A stretch of DNA of 64,000 bases, from contig JBCAML010000001.1 in assembly GCA_038503075.1 (NCBI GenBank), positions 3,596,001 to 3,660,000 on the forward strand, written 5' to 3'. Positions 1 through 15,200 of the stretch are shown in pieces. This DNA is from Gyromitra esculenta. Its lineage: Eukaryota > Ascomycota > Pezizomycetes > Pezizales > Discinaceae. The stretch's first letter is position 1; the number at the start of each line of letters is the position of its first letter. The notes under the pieces are model-generated. The model did not search any database and was not told the origin of the DNA. It saw only the letters and a list, made by a program, of their open reading frames with translations. The translations under genes and the position numbers were made by a program.

Positions 1-61
1 TTGTATGGGTCTGCGAATTAGAGAAGATATAGGACTATGGATGGCTTGGTTAACGTATATC

Positions 62-606
62 CTATCTAACATGGATAAGAGGTATGCAGAGGCTTACAGC
101 AATAAAAACCACAATACCTATGGCACTTGCGATTGCACCTGCAGCCAACAGCAGCGCATTAAAAGAGTATCCAATATTTTCCCTAGATGCGTTGCGCTCA
201 TTAAGGTTCCCGAGGAGTTGGAATCCGATGACTATCTCAGCAATTCCAACACTGACGAGGGAGGATTTTGGTCCGAAGAGAGGCCATCGTTTTTCGTAGT
301 ATGACGGGAAAAAATCAATCTCAGAGAAGAGTACGAGAGCTAACATAAAATGTCAGAATTGGTCGTAGGATTTCGACAGAAGGAGGCTATACTGCAGAAA
401 ATGGAGAGAAAAATGTTGTTCATGACGTCAAACAGAAAAAACTGCAGTAGAACATCAGCACAGTCCAAACAAGTGGAGACGGGGAATCCCACCTTTGACA
501 GTATGAAACTCTTCACCAGGGTAGCCATAGCGGCAACGACGGCCATCACCAAAGTAATGATACTACAAGCTCGGATAATGTTGAGAACGATATAACCTCT
601 AGTCAT
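62..606 (-). CDS. DUF7598-type four-helix fungal membrane protein
   Basis: The ATG is at 606-604. One 53-nt intron (340-392, GTATAG...TTAG, branch CTGAC) joins exon 393-606 to exon 62-339, giving about 163 residues. The protein is almost entirely hydrophobic: it starts MTRGYIVLNIIR, has a first membrane helix at about residues 8-30, and has later helices around WPLFGPKSSLVSVGIAEIV and LLLAAGAIASAIGIVVF. I recognise this pattern as the fungal DUF7598 family; its molecular function is unknown. Relatives usually continue past the last helix. A good donor (GTAAGC, first base 97) lies just before the first stop, so the true 3' end may be spliced to an exon left of the window. The family call is from remembered motifs, and the 3' end is uncertain. 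Confidence 0.72.
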
Positions 607-1334
607 CTTGATTATTTTTTTTCGAATCTCGAATTTCTCGTATGATGGAGAAGTAGAGTTTTGCTGCCAGCAGCTGTCAGGAGTTAAGGTGATAGAGGGG
701 TCAAGATGTGTCGCTGAAAACGTGAATGAGAAATAGAAGAGATAGCGGAGGAGTGAACAGGATTGATGAAGTCGGGAGTAAGAGGAACTTATTACGAAGG
801 GAGTTCTATATAAAGCCAGTTGAATAAAGCAGGGCACTGCATAATTAGAGGCTCTCAAACAAAGATACTCGCTAGGCATGATTGATAGAAAAGAATAAAA
901 TGACTATCAATCGCCTACCATTCTGAATGAAGTGAGGAAAAATACACTTTGAATAAAGGTACGTGAATGGTATAATTGCTATACCTAGATTGGAAATTGT
1001 CATTCTATGTATTAGGATATGCAGCACAGGACGAAGTTCCTAAAGGGAAGTACATATACATACAAACATAGAAGTGAGCTTGAACGGTACCAGCAATACG
1101 TCGAAGCCAAGAATAGATAGTACCATGTAGTCTCCCGATTAGCGACATCGGTGAAAAATGAGGCTGGACCGGCAAAACCCTAACCCCGTCGTCGCCCACC
1201 TGGCAACTTCATTTAGACCCTTTCCCCTTTCCACTCAGTTCTCTTCTCTAAAGTCCAGCATAACTTTCTTTCAGCCTCACTATAGAGTCCGCACCATCTC
1301 CTCCATCAAGAAGTACTTAGTGCAGCTCACTATT
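607..1334. other. Intergenic region between two divergent genes
   Basis: This is the 5' region of the DUF7598 gene (-) and the SERF gene (+). A telomere-like box AACCCTAA lies at 1176-1183, about 150 bp before the SERF start, followed by a pyrimidine-rich leader. I see no coding signal. Confidence 0.6.
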
Positions 1335-1923
1335 ATGACTCGTGGTAATCAGGTATGAACATTTCCCACTCTCTTATATATCTGAAAAATCTAAAGCTTG
1401 AAGATCTCACTAACTCACTTTCTCCATAGCGCGAACGAGATCGTCTAAAGGCCCAGAAGGCCGCTGGTCAACAAGTAAGCTCCATTCACCCAGGAGTAGA
1501 TTTTGAGCAAGATATTAACCCGTCGCAAATAGAAAAATAAAACTGCGGTAAATAGACCTTTCCTTATTCGCATTCCCAAAGGTCCCTCAAACTGATCTTT
1601 ACACCTTAGAAATCTGGAACTGCAATGCAGAGGGACAAAGAGCAAGTCGCCGAGATAATGCGACAAAAGCAGCAGCTAGGTAAATACCAAAATTAACTTG
1701 AATAAAATTAGCAAAACATCCCAACGCCAGCTGGGGAGGCGACCAGCCCGGCTTCATCCCCCCATCATCCTCCTATCATTCCCCCTTTCTCTGATGAGCT
1801 AAGAAACACAAAAGAGAAAAAACCTAGGATTACTAACCCGACCCGCAAAAAATAGCTGAAGAAAAACGAAAAGCAGACGCTGCCAAAGCCGGTGGCAGCA
1901 GTGATCCGCCAACGAAAAAGTAG
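1335..1923 (+). CDS. SERF/4F5 family small basic protein
   Basis: Four small exons (1335-1352, 1430-1474, 1610-1679, 1856-1923) join in frame to a 66-residue protein starting MTRGNQRERDRLKAQKAAGQ and ending in DPPTKK. The N-terminal motif and the central KEQVAEIMRQKQQLAEEKRK helix match the 4F5/SERF family (small EDRK-rich factors). These highly charged, largely disordered proteins are known in animals to modify amyloid aggregation and to bind nucleic acid. The introns (77, 135 and 176 nt) have GTATGA, GTAAGC and GTAAAT donors, and the last has a TACTAAC-like branch point at about 1831. The first exon codes only six residues. The role in fungi is not established. The gene model is strong because every junction preserves the family pattern. 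Confidence 0.9.
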
Positions 1924-2498
1924 CAAAGAGATACGCCAAGTGGCCTCCCAAAGCTTAGAGAAGGAATGCCGGCAACGATGAGTTCACGAATCATTATAGC
2001 GGGTATGGAATAATGATATGGAATACGACCTGAGTTGGCGTATGATGGGGGCGAGCGCTGTTGCTTTTGTTTTTGTTCGTTCGTTTTGATTTCATCCACT
2101 CTTGACCTAAAGCTTTGACATTAACTGGGAGGAATTTTCTGGTTCTTCCTAGATGATTTTTGTATCCGGGTTCGACCACTGTGTTTGGTTTCTTTATCCC
2201 GTTACCGGAAGATACCTAGTCAGCCAAATACATACAAAAACACGTTGTCAATCAATTGCCATATTTTTTTTCGCTTTCCAGTTTATCATTGAGCCGCTCA
2301 GTTCATACCATGAGCTTGCGGTCAACCTCGTTCTGTTTCTGATTCCTTCCATCATGCAGTATCACTCTGCAATCTAATTTCCAAGCAGATTTCTACAGCA
2401 TTGCGGAACACAATTTCCCCGTCAAAATACTCGATAGACAATATATTCTATATTCTGGTATGCCTCGCCCTCAAACCGAGCCCACACCCAACTCTACT
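1924..2498. other. Intergenic region between convergent genes
   Basis: The 3' flanks of the SERF gene (+) and glutathione reductase (-) meet here. The sequence is T-rich. The open frames are short and do not resemble known proteins. Confidence 0.5.
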
Positions 2499-5470
<2,972 letters not shown>

Positions 5471-6268
5471 TTAAATCGACTTCTTCTCTTCCCTTCCAAC
5501 GCCTGCCGGCGGCATGGGTACTGCCTTGGGCGCCATAAACCTTGCGGCGAAAGCCGCAAAGAAATATGCCACGAGTCCCGAAAGTAGCGTCACCACCTGC
5601 CCAACAGCAAAGCTCCACACTTGGATCGACACACTACCGATAGGTGCTTTCGGAAACGACAACCCCCACTCGACATACCCGGGGACCCATCCCTCCGGAA
5701 TCCAGAATACGGCCTCCCGAGCATACCAGAACTGGATGAAGATGCGAAGACCGGAAGTCAATACCCAACGTAAAACTCCAGTTCCTGAATCGAACTGTTG
5801 GCGCGCGGAAGAGATAGAGGTAGCTGTTCGAGAAACACAATTAGCGATCCAGTTCCAAGGAAATCAAAATCGGAAGTGAGAGTCTAGGGGGAAAATACTC
5901 AGTTTATCCAAATCTGCAAGCTTCTTCTCGAGCGTCCTCTTTATTTTTGCCCACTTGGCAAACTCGTCCTGAGAACTTGTGCTCCGGAGCTGTGCGCGGA
6001 GCGTTACGACTTCGCGTTGAAGGGCTTTTTGAGATGCAACATCGGCCCTGCTCGAGCTTATTGGGAAGGCATTATAGAGTGACCATAACTGGAGAGAACC
6101 CACAGAAAAACCTGTTAGCTATAACATGCAATTAAAGATGCACAAGAACGACGAATAGGAAGGGAGGAAGGGGCAACGAACCAGACTGTTGATATGTTGA
6201 GCGCCGACCGTGCTGATGATATGTGTTATGAGAGTCAGGACGACAACAAGGACGAGAAGCGAAACCAT
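5471..6268 (-). CDS. GET1: Get1/WRB subunit of the tail-anchored protein insertase
   Basis: Exons 6182-6268, 5899-6088 and 5471-5823 give 209 residues. Get1 is an ER membrane receptor which, with Get2, takes tail-anchored proteins from the Get3 ATPase. The order of elements matches the family: an N-terminal membrane helix (MVSLLVLVVVLTLITHI), the cytosolic coiled coil with the hallmark TSSQDEFAKWAKIKRTLEKK, then two C-terminal membrane helices around IFIQFWYAREAVFWIPEGW and SFAVGQVVTLLSGLVAYFF. The segment FPKAPIGSVSIQVWSFAVGQ is highly typical. Introns are 93 nt (6089-6181, donor GTTCGT) and 75 nt (5824-5898). The length is normal for fungi and nothing appears broken. Confidence 0.95.
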
Positions 6269-9200
6269 TGCTTTGCATACAGCGCGCTGTTTGTGAGAGG
6301 AGGAAGAAAAGGATGGAAGGACAGAAAAACGAAGCGTTATGTTGGCCGAGTTATTGGAATAATTTTGAGGTCGATCTGCCCATCGTAACTCAGGGACGTG
6401 GCAACGCTTTGGTTTTTGGCTTGGCGTAGCGGGCAGAGCCGCTCCCCAAGACACAAGGCCGAGCGATATACCATGATGCTATTATTTCTCGACTAAAATA
6501 CGTAGCTCCTACCATCGTCCCCCAAATAATTTAGATACTAGGAGATTTAATCTATGACAATTATAATTTTGATAATTTATCCTACAGGCGGCAATAAGCC
6601 CTAAACCCAGCAGCCATTTTCTGAATGAGGGCGCTACAATTACGGCAGGCTCGGGCGTCTCATGGAATAACTACAAGAAATACGATATTTATTTACTATA
6701 GAAAAGTCCATTAGAGGTTTATCCAGTTTTGTGTTTTGGTTATACAGGTATTGTAACGCAAGTGGCCTCTCCACCCCGCTCCAAAACCACACGCACGCGC
6801 AAATACCCACCGCAGTTCTATATATCTGAGCAGATACCACCTATTACGAAACGTATCAGTGTTTGACAGCCCCAGAAATGATAAACGCAGAAATTTGTCG
6901 TTATTCAAACCATTAGCCTAATAAAATAATGGATAAATAAATAAACGAATTGTCAATGGGTGAAAATGTCGAGTGATATATTGTGATTTTGAATAGTAAA
7001 ATAACTAAACGGAAAACTTCGCCTAATAGGATTATATGATATATTACTATATTGAAATTGTTTCCATCTCTATTTTTGAGCGCTAAGGTGTTTTTGTGGT
7101 GAATCACTACCTTTTTTGGGTATATATAATTGACTTTGTCGTGTTCATCCGCGTTACTCACTCGCATTTCACCTTAAGGCTCCTTCCTATTTCGAGAGCA
7201 GCAAATTTTAGGTGCGCATAACATAAGGAATCAGATAGAAGGTGTTTGTGGCAGGTGATGCCCTTTGGAATTGTTCACCAACCTCAGGATTAATTAAAGC
7301 TAATAGTTAGCGTGAGTATAAACCCCCCCTCCTTTTGTTCCCTCTCCAAACGTTTTTCGGGGCCAGATGAACACTGAAGTACATGGATCGTCCTCTTTTC
7401 GTCGAGATTCCTGATGGACAAGTTTTCTCGTCAATCGTTACTTTATCATGACAAGTTGCGCCAGTGTAACGGGGGCTTCTGCTGTCGATTAGAAATACGG
7501 AAGATTTATCCTAACATTATAATCCTAACCATATGCACGAGAGCCCACGTGAGACTATGCAGCTAGCGAATTTTTGAATACGACGAAATTCATAACAAAG
7601 ATAGTATTATGTCTTAGCCCAATACATTTCATACTGCAATAATACTAAGTAATATATACGTAGGTCCAGCTAGCCAGAGCATTTATGCATAAAAATCTAG
7701 GGGAGAAAACTAATACCATAGAGGTAGTCGATGTTCGATTTTAACTTCCCCCAAGCAGAAACTTTAGAGGGTTCCCCCTTATATTGATATCAGGTTGCAT
7801 AGAGTGGCATAAGGTGAAATTTACCGAGAATTAACATAAAACCCCAGAGGTGGTTGCAGCACCCCCAGCTATATAGGGTTCTAGGTTCCTAGGACCTTAA
7901 TATAATTGCGTCACACCCATGTTCACCACTGATTTCGTTATCTGCGTATACTTTGGCGCCTGTGAGGAGAGCGAAAGATCCTACTGGTACGCACGAGGAC
8001 CTGTATTCCCTTTAGCGTAGGGGGTTACCTTTCTGCCTGAAGTGAACAATAGGGGATATTCGGAACCTCAGCTCTGGCGATAGTTTATATCCTGGTAGAT
8101 GGCGGTACAACTAAGCAAGGGATAGGGATATATCGATCTAGGGTTTCAAAATCCATTTTTTTTTGCCTCCGACTAATTAATCATATGTGTGTGAGTTTCT
8201 TGCCACACCTGCGATGTCTCTAAAATCATAAAATCGGGCTTTGACACCCCTCATGAAAGTTTAGATATCACGAGTGATTTATTATGATTGTAAAGCATAG
8301 TACCAAATATTGTTGTTAGGTACATTCAACCCGAAGGTTATGGTACTCTTAAAGAGAAAAAACTAACTCGCACTCGCAAAAAAACAAAAATATAAACCCA
8401 ACTAACACATCCTAACCGCATTTCCATAATGCTGGACGTCCACTTTCTCTGCCCAAAGTAGTAAACACAAAACAATCCCCCATTTCCCGTTTATCTTTTT
8501 CAACCGTTCCTCAATTTTCTTCCTCGTCAACCTTTCCTTTATCTCCACAATTTCACTATCCGTTTTCACTTCTTCTACTGCTATCCATGATATCCTATCA
8601 AATTCACTTACCCCGCATAGTACCAAATAGCTGTAGTAGGACGTAACATAATAGCAAAGAACGAAGTTGGGAGTCGACAATATATAGGCGACCCATTGAA
8701 ATTTTAAACATATGTATATATATCCTCTTTGAGGTGTATGTAGCGCTAGCAATTGCCCTGGCAGGGTGATCGCGAGACCCTTCCACAAAATCTTTATTGA
8801 AGAGAAATAATATACTTAGTTCAAACGTTTCCTGGGGTTTCAACAATCTTCGAAGAACCAATGAACTCTACCGTATACCCCTAAGGCTTAGAAATAAAAG
8901 ACGGTGACTCCCGCCCAGTTATGTATGGTACCCTATTATCCGGCCTTTTTTCGAACTTTCCTCCGCCCAGCCTGATCATTTTCCACATTCACTGTCTAAC
9001 CCTTCTCTTTGTCACACCTCCTTCCCTGCACAATGTCTCGCCTTCTATATTTCGAAATAATAGTAACACATTGACCTCTTCTCTAGCCAAGACATCCTCG
9101 GAAGCATTCTTTCCCGAGAATCTTATGTTTCAATCCGAATATCTACCTACCAATTTGGGTGTGTCATTGTATGACCCCTATTAGTTTGGCATTCGGATCT

Positions 9201-12200
9201 GACCCAGTCTTCATAGCTACCTAATTAGTCTCCCTGTTGTGATCTGAGCTGAACCCGGGTTGGTTTATAGTAACTATATAAGTATGGTCTAGATGGTTTT
9301 TGGAATTCATCCATGAACATCGCTTAACAAAGACATGCGGGTGCCCGTGCTAGTGGTTCTGGTTGATCAGCATCCCGTGTCTTGCACGACCCATCAACCG
9401 CTTGCTTGGGCCCTCTTCGTTCCTACCGCTTTCCACAATCACGCCAGCTGACTCACGCTGGCGGGGATCTAAGTTTGATTTTATGGGACTTGGGGCGAGC
9501 ATCCACTTACAGACCTTTTTTCTCTTCCCTACAGAAATTGAATCATTGTCGACCGCAAAGCCTCGGTACAATATGTTTCAAACATCACCCAAAGCCCGAA
9601 AAGCAAGGAATTCCGTGGATGATACTCGTATTCTCATGACGTTTTTAAAATGGGCTACCTCTGCATCCCATATAAGATAGGTAGATTCGGGGCAGTTTGT
9701 GTGGTATGTGGACCTGGACCATTTTAAAAACGTCATCAGAATGCGAGTACTGATAAGGGTATTAGTAATATTACTGATCAACACACAAAAGTTCTGTTGG
9801 TTTTGCATTGTGAACAACTATCGAGTGATGACCTATGAATTCAAGAGATGCTGCAATTGGGTGCAACGTCCCTGGGCCTATTATATATCGCTTTCTTCTT
9901 TTAAGACTCTTTTACTGTCCATACAGCCACCACTTTAGAGGAATTTACTGGCCAAATTCCTGTCAGTCGGAAAAATGCGCTTTCAATTTATTTATTTATT
10001 TAATTTAATTTTTGTTTAGATATTCAGGCAAAAAAGAAACCGCGTGTAGCTTAAAGAGTGCTTTTTAAAATTCGAAGGTATCTATGGCACAGACAAGTCT
10101 TGCTCCAAGCTCTGTTCGCTTGCTTAAATTTTAGTAAGGCTTACGGGAAGCATAATACCAATATATGAGAAACTAACTTTCATTGGAGAAGAACTTCTCT
10201 CGTGAACATTACAGTTTGATTGGGGTATGGGCCTGGCGCGACTAACAATAGAAATAAGCAGCCATGAAATACATATAATTGTATTAGCTGTTAAGGGGAA
10301 TCTGCAATGATGATCCTGAGTGATGTGAAAAATCCACGAGGATCCCTTTGGATATCGCGTGTCCTGTTTATTTCTTCTCGTTTAAGTCAAATAGAGCACG
10401 TGGAAACAGATGACATGTCACCATGAACGCGCCTGGTTGGATTGGATAGGGGCTCAAATATGAAAAGATCATCTCGCATAGTTATTATTGCCTCTCAACA
10501 CGCACGAGCGCGTGCGCAGTATCCGGGTTTTCCCGTGGCTCCTAGCAATCTCACCGCGTCCGCCACTCTCACGTGAACGCGTGAGAAAGAAATTAGTAGA
10601 TACTTGAAAAACGAAAAATAACACCTCGTAAAAACCACTCAGCACCATTCTATGCTTCATTAGTTTTGCCCCGCTCAGAAAAGTATTGCTTATGGCCGAT
10701 ATTCGCGGGTATTCTTTTCCTTGAAATAATTGGTTGTGGTTGATATTGGCACTCGGGCTAGTTACAGCAACAACATCTGGCACTGCGGGGTAATTACCAG
10801 CCTGTTCAGCAACTGGATTTACCTTTATCTTCTCCCGCGGATGGAGGAACAAAAAATAAATAAGTACCCCTCTCTCTTTGCAGCAGAGAGATATAATATA
10901 AAAAAGAAAGGGAAATTGAAGCGAGTGATTGGTTGTGACTTCGACGTGCAGAGTCGTTAGGGATACAGCAATCTCTAATTCCCAAGGACTGTGAGTGCCA
11001 GATATACAAGCAAATACGGAGAGTTGATTTTTTCGCATTGGACCTAATTGAAGTAGCCTTAATGTGCTGATTGGTTCCGCGGTGTGGGATGCCACCAATC
11101 GGTAATCCTACTTAGTTAGTCGCAGATCCAGGCGAGAAAGGCTCTCCATTGATATCACCAGGCAGTCGAATTGTAAACATGTAAATATAGAGATGGAAAG
11201 CCTGTGATTGTCAAAGAAAAAACTGCCAAAGGATGCTTACCATGCCGATGAAAAAGTTTTCGATAATATAATTTATCTTACTGTGCATACCTCCGAGTCC
11301 ACGCTGATAGATTTTAAGAGTGGGCGAAGATCTAAGTACGAGATCCTTTCCATCCTTCACATTAACCAAGTATGGGTTTATCGCTTCATCGCAGGATCTG
11401 ATTTCCTGAACAACAGGTGTCTTGACTTTAAGCGCCTTGTCAGCGACTGTTGCCACGTAAAAGGGATCTCGATGTCTCGGTAAGGCAGGATTTTAAGAAG
11501 CAGGAAAAGTATTTCGAAGAAAATACCTAAGTCGCTGAACATCGCCCAGGGACAGCTGTCGTCGGCGAGGGAAAAAAAACCGCCGTGTTCGCGAATCGTT
11601 GAATTTTCGCTGTGCATAATCGCATCGTTCCGGTCTGTTGATCATCCGTCGATCTTGTGAAAGATGCGATAAAACCATTGGCATACCACAGAACTTGGAT
11701 TCTCCCTGCGTCAACACGCGATTGACACCATGGCCTAGTTACTGAAAATAAATTTCCTGCACAAAAAACTGATGTTGGTTACCCTCAAAGTCGCACCTAT
11801 TAGCCAAACTCACTTGGTTCGCGAGGGTAATTCGAATGGGAAAAAAAAACCTCTAGGCCTGCGATCAAACCTTTGCTACGAATTTCCGGTAGCCAATGTT
11901 GTATGATAGCCAATAGGGATTTCAAAGCATCAGATTACTTACTTCAATCATGCTCACACGCTCTGGCTTTGCCACGCACTGGTCATATCAGTGGCAATGC
12001 TGAATGACCAAAGTTGCCAGCTGCCCCGACCACCCATCGCCAGTCGTTAAATGCACAGAGCACGACATCTTTTTCCCTTCGCATTTCTGGTTGCCCTGAT
12101 AGCTGATTTTTTTGGACCCTACGGCTGTCTCCTAGATTCCATTCCTCAGGTGCCGATCGACTCGTTCTGGGGAGTACCGGATATTGACGTGCGCTATCAC

Positions 12201-15200
12201 GATCAGGGTGCGTTCTCGCCGGAGAATCACCATCCCTTCTCGACTCGCGTAATATTAGACATTTTACACGGTGGTCAAAATGAAAGAAGGAAAAAGAGCC
12301 CATTCTCTATGATTTCTGGCGCAGTGCAAAACGTCCGATGCGTGACAGATGAGACCAGAGATAAACAAAGGATACGGGCCTCCTCGCCTTGAGCGATTTG
12401 GTGATTGTTTCGTTTCGTTTAAGATAGAAGGTGTGAGCTTTCATTCGCTGTTGATAATGTATGTTGGTCATGATAAAGCTGCGATTGGGATCTTTGTTTG
12501 CGGGCAACAGTCCGAAATACAGGAAAAATGGATGAGGCAATCTCACTATAGTATACTTATTTAATAAATCTACCTGTAACAAAATGATACACATTTTTTC
12601 ATTTCTCAATGTATTCAAACACATGTGAATATGTGTACAGATCAGGCTTCATCGAAATCTCATCGAGAGATCTATGCACGGACCATCAACCAGCTGGATT
12701 GATTCCAGAACCGCCCAAACAAACGGCAGTTCGCATATGCGACTCCCCTTGCTATTCTGGAAGGGTCCAATGGAAACGTGGCAACCTTGACCATCGATGA
12801 ACCATGGGTCTGGTCGGATTGCCGGACCTTTTTTCCCCACCCGCAGAGCCTCTCGGGGAATTTCTCTCTCATCAGCTCTGGTCGCGACAGCGGGTACATG
12901 TAATTCTCAGCAAGCTGGCCTGGCCTTGATCAGAAAGCTCATCTGCACCATTGAAAATCGCTGCGATGCCATGCTGCCGTTGCTGTGCCTATTTGTCGTT
13001 GTAACTACTGAGTTGTGCGCAGGTCCCCTACATTCGCTGTAACCTATAAGATGCAGAAAACTATTTTTGCGAGTGAGATGCATGGTTACATACAGCAGGT
13101 ATGAGTCTGGTAACACCTGCATACCTTTTAACAACATTTTGCGTTCTATGTTGCTTTCGGCTGATCTTTGCCGGTCCCCTTTTGAGCAAGTCGATCCCCT
13201 GCATTCCCATCCCTCCACCTCTCACGGGCCGTTGGTGGTACGTTCCAAATAGGCAGTGTTCCTGAGACTCGTATCGAGGTCACTCATCCAACTACTTCGC
13301 ATACATCTATATGTGAGTACGGTACCAATTGCACCGAGCAAAGCAAATTATAAGGTACTGATATGTGTAAGAATACGTAGAGTAATTAGCCACTCCGCTG
13401 TACTTCTACTGTATTTAACTATACTGCACATGATCTAATGACTTGAGTTCAAATCGAAAAATCATCAGAGATACGATCTATCATCAATTTACTGATCCCT
13501 CACCTTTAACATGTGCAAGTGACTGGAATATCCTGGAACCAGGAGCAGGACCCAAGACATCGCCGCTATCCCTACAATAGTTCCTTCGCGTGTGAATTCT
13601 AGAAGTTTTTTTTAGCCGATAACCGGTAGGTATTCGTGCCGTGTTTTACTTAAGTCATCCATCGATTGACCGTGTAATAATCTACCACGTGACAAAGTCA
13701 CTTCTCGGCAACATGAGCGCTGTAAAGTACCTACCAGGGAAGTTAAAAGTTGTTAGGCATCTAGACGTCCGAAACAGATGCCCAAACAGATCTACTACAT
13801 TCTGGCTTAGCGCCACCGCTCACCACATAATTGTTCACGAATTAGTACGGGAGGTAGTTTAATATGGGTGCACAGAAAATATCGCTAGTTTCCAGTTTTA
13901 CTACCGAACCAGTTGCTCACGTGGGCCAACACAGAGCACCAGCACCACGTTTCCGGAGACAAAAAACGGGAACGCCCAGCCGATTTTTCCCTAGCACACC
14001 AACCAAACCGAATACCATACTAAAATGTTTCAGGAGAAGCCAAACCAAAATGGCGGGTGGTTGAGGCCTAAAAGGTACTTATTGGTAAAGCGGGTGGGCC
14101 CAGAACGGGCAAGTAACGGAGATCCAAGAGCTTACGGGGAAAAAAATAAATGGGTAGAGCTTCTTTTTCTTGGGATTGTTTGCAGTACAAATGCATCCAG
14201 AAACATCGCGACGGCAGATAGCGTGATGCTCACGCAACACGTGTCCAGAATCTTGAATACTGACACCATATCTTACCGCCTCGTTCAGACGCAGTTTCGA
14301 CGAGTGCAAGCGGCAGCAAGCACCAGGTACCAGGCAGAAGCAAAATACAACATTAAACCCAAACGCTCACCCACATTTCGACTTAACCCGGCATCACAGC
14401 ATGATATTCTCTATCCACAACAAAAAGACCCTAGTGGCCGACGCTTATGCACAAAACTTTGTTGCGGATGGGGAACCCAAATGAGCGCTTGAACCGCGCC
14501 CACATAACTACACAAAAGAGAGGTATCGGTATCGGTCACCAGTTAATGCATTAACCAAGGGTATAAAGTGTAGCTCTTTACCATAGACTTGTACTTCCTG
14601 GGGGATATGTGGTGATACCCTAAGGAACATATCGTGTCAAGTAAACTGGGTGTAAAGAATAACAACGGACGAAAGGGACAGGGACTCCGGATATCTGGGG
14701 TCGGAGCACACGCGCTTGCTTGGCTGATTGATGCCTGGTTGGCAGCAGCTCTCCGAGTCTCCGAGAAAAACGCCGGAAATGAAGCTACCTATCATATGGA
14801 CATGGTTCAGCGGTTCCGGTCGGTGAGGAGGTGAGGAACGGAATCTATATAGAGCACTCTAAAGACTACAGTTACATCAGACAGCATATGTACTTTACTT
14901 TGAGTAGGAAGGTTATGCTGGGTATGAATAAAGCACATCATGCATATTACATGTAGTATACTCTACTGGGGGAATACCAAATACATGTACATGTAGTTAC
15001 ATACAGGATACAGGAGACGGGCTTGGGAGCTGCAGTATTATTGATTGCGTAAGAGGAAGCAGCGTATAAGTACATATAGTACGCTCTAGGACATCCGTAC
15101 TCGCATACAGTATCATAGTGGCAAGCAAGGTGGATCCGTGTTAATTGATTGTGGCGATAATGGGAAGTACATGTAGGTATGTATCATAGTATCATAAGCT

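Noticed and set aside
1791..1806. Hammerhead-ribozyme-like core (CTGATGAG...GAAAC) in a SERF intron
   Set aside because: The stretch between the two core parts is too short to form stem II, and no flanking stems are visible.
10469..11098. A 209-codon stop-free frame on the minus strand
   Set aside because: It starts at a non-ATG codon, has no family motif, and lies in a gene-poor spacer. Chance is more likely.
12640..13250. Overlapping open frames on both strands in a more GC-rich patch
   Set aside because: None gives a recognisable protein or sensible exon structure. Higher GC alone creates such frames.
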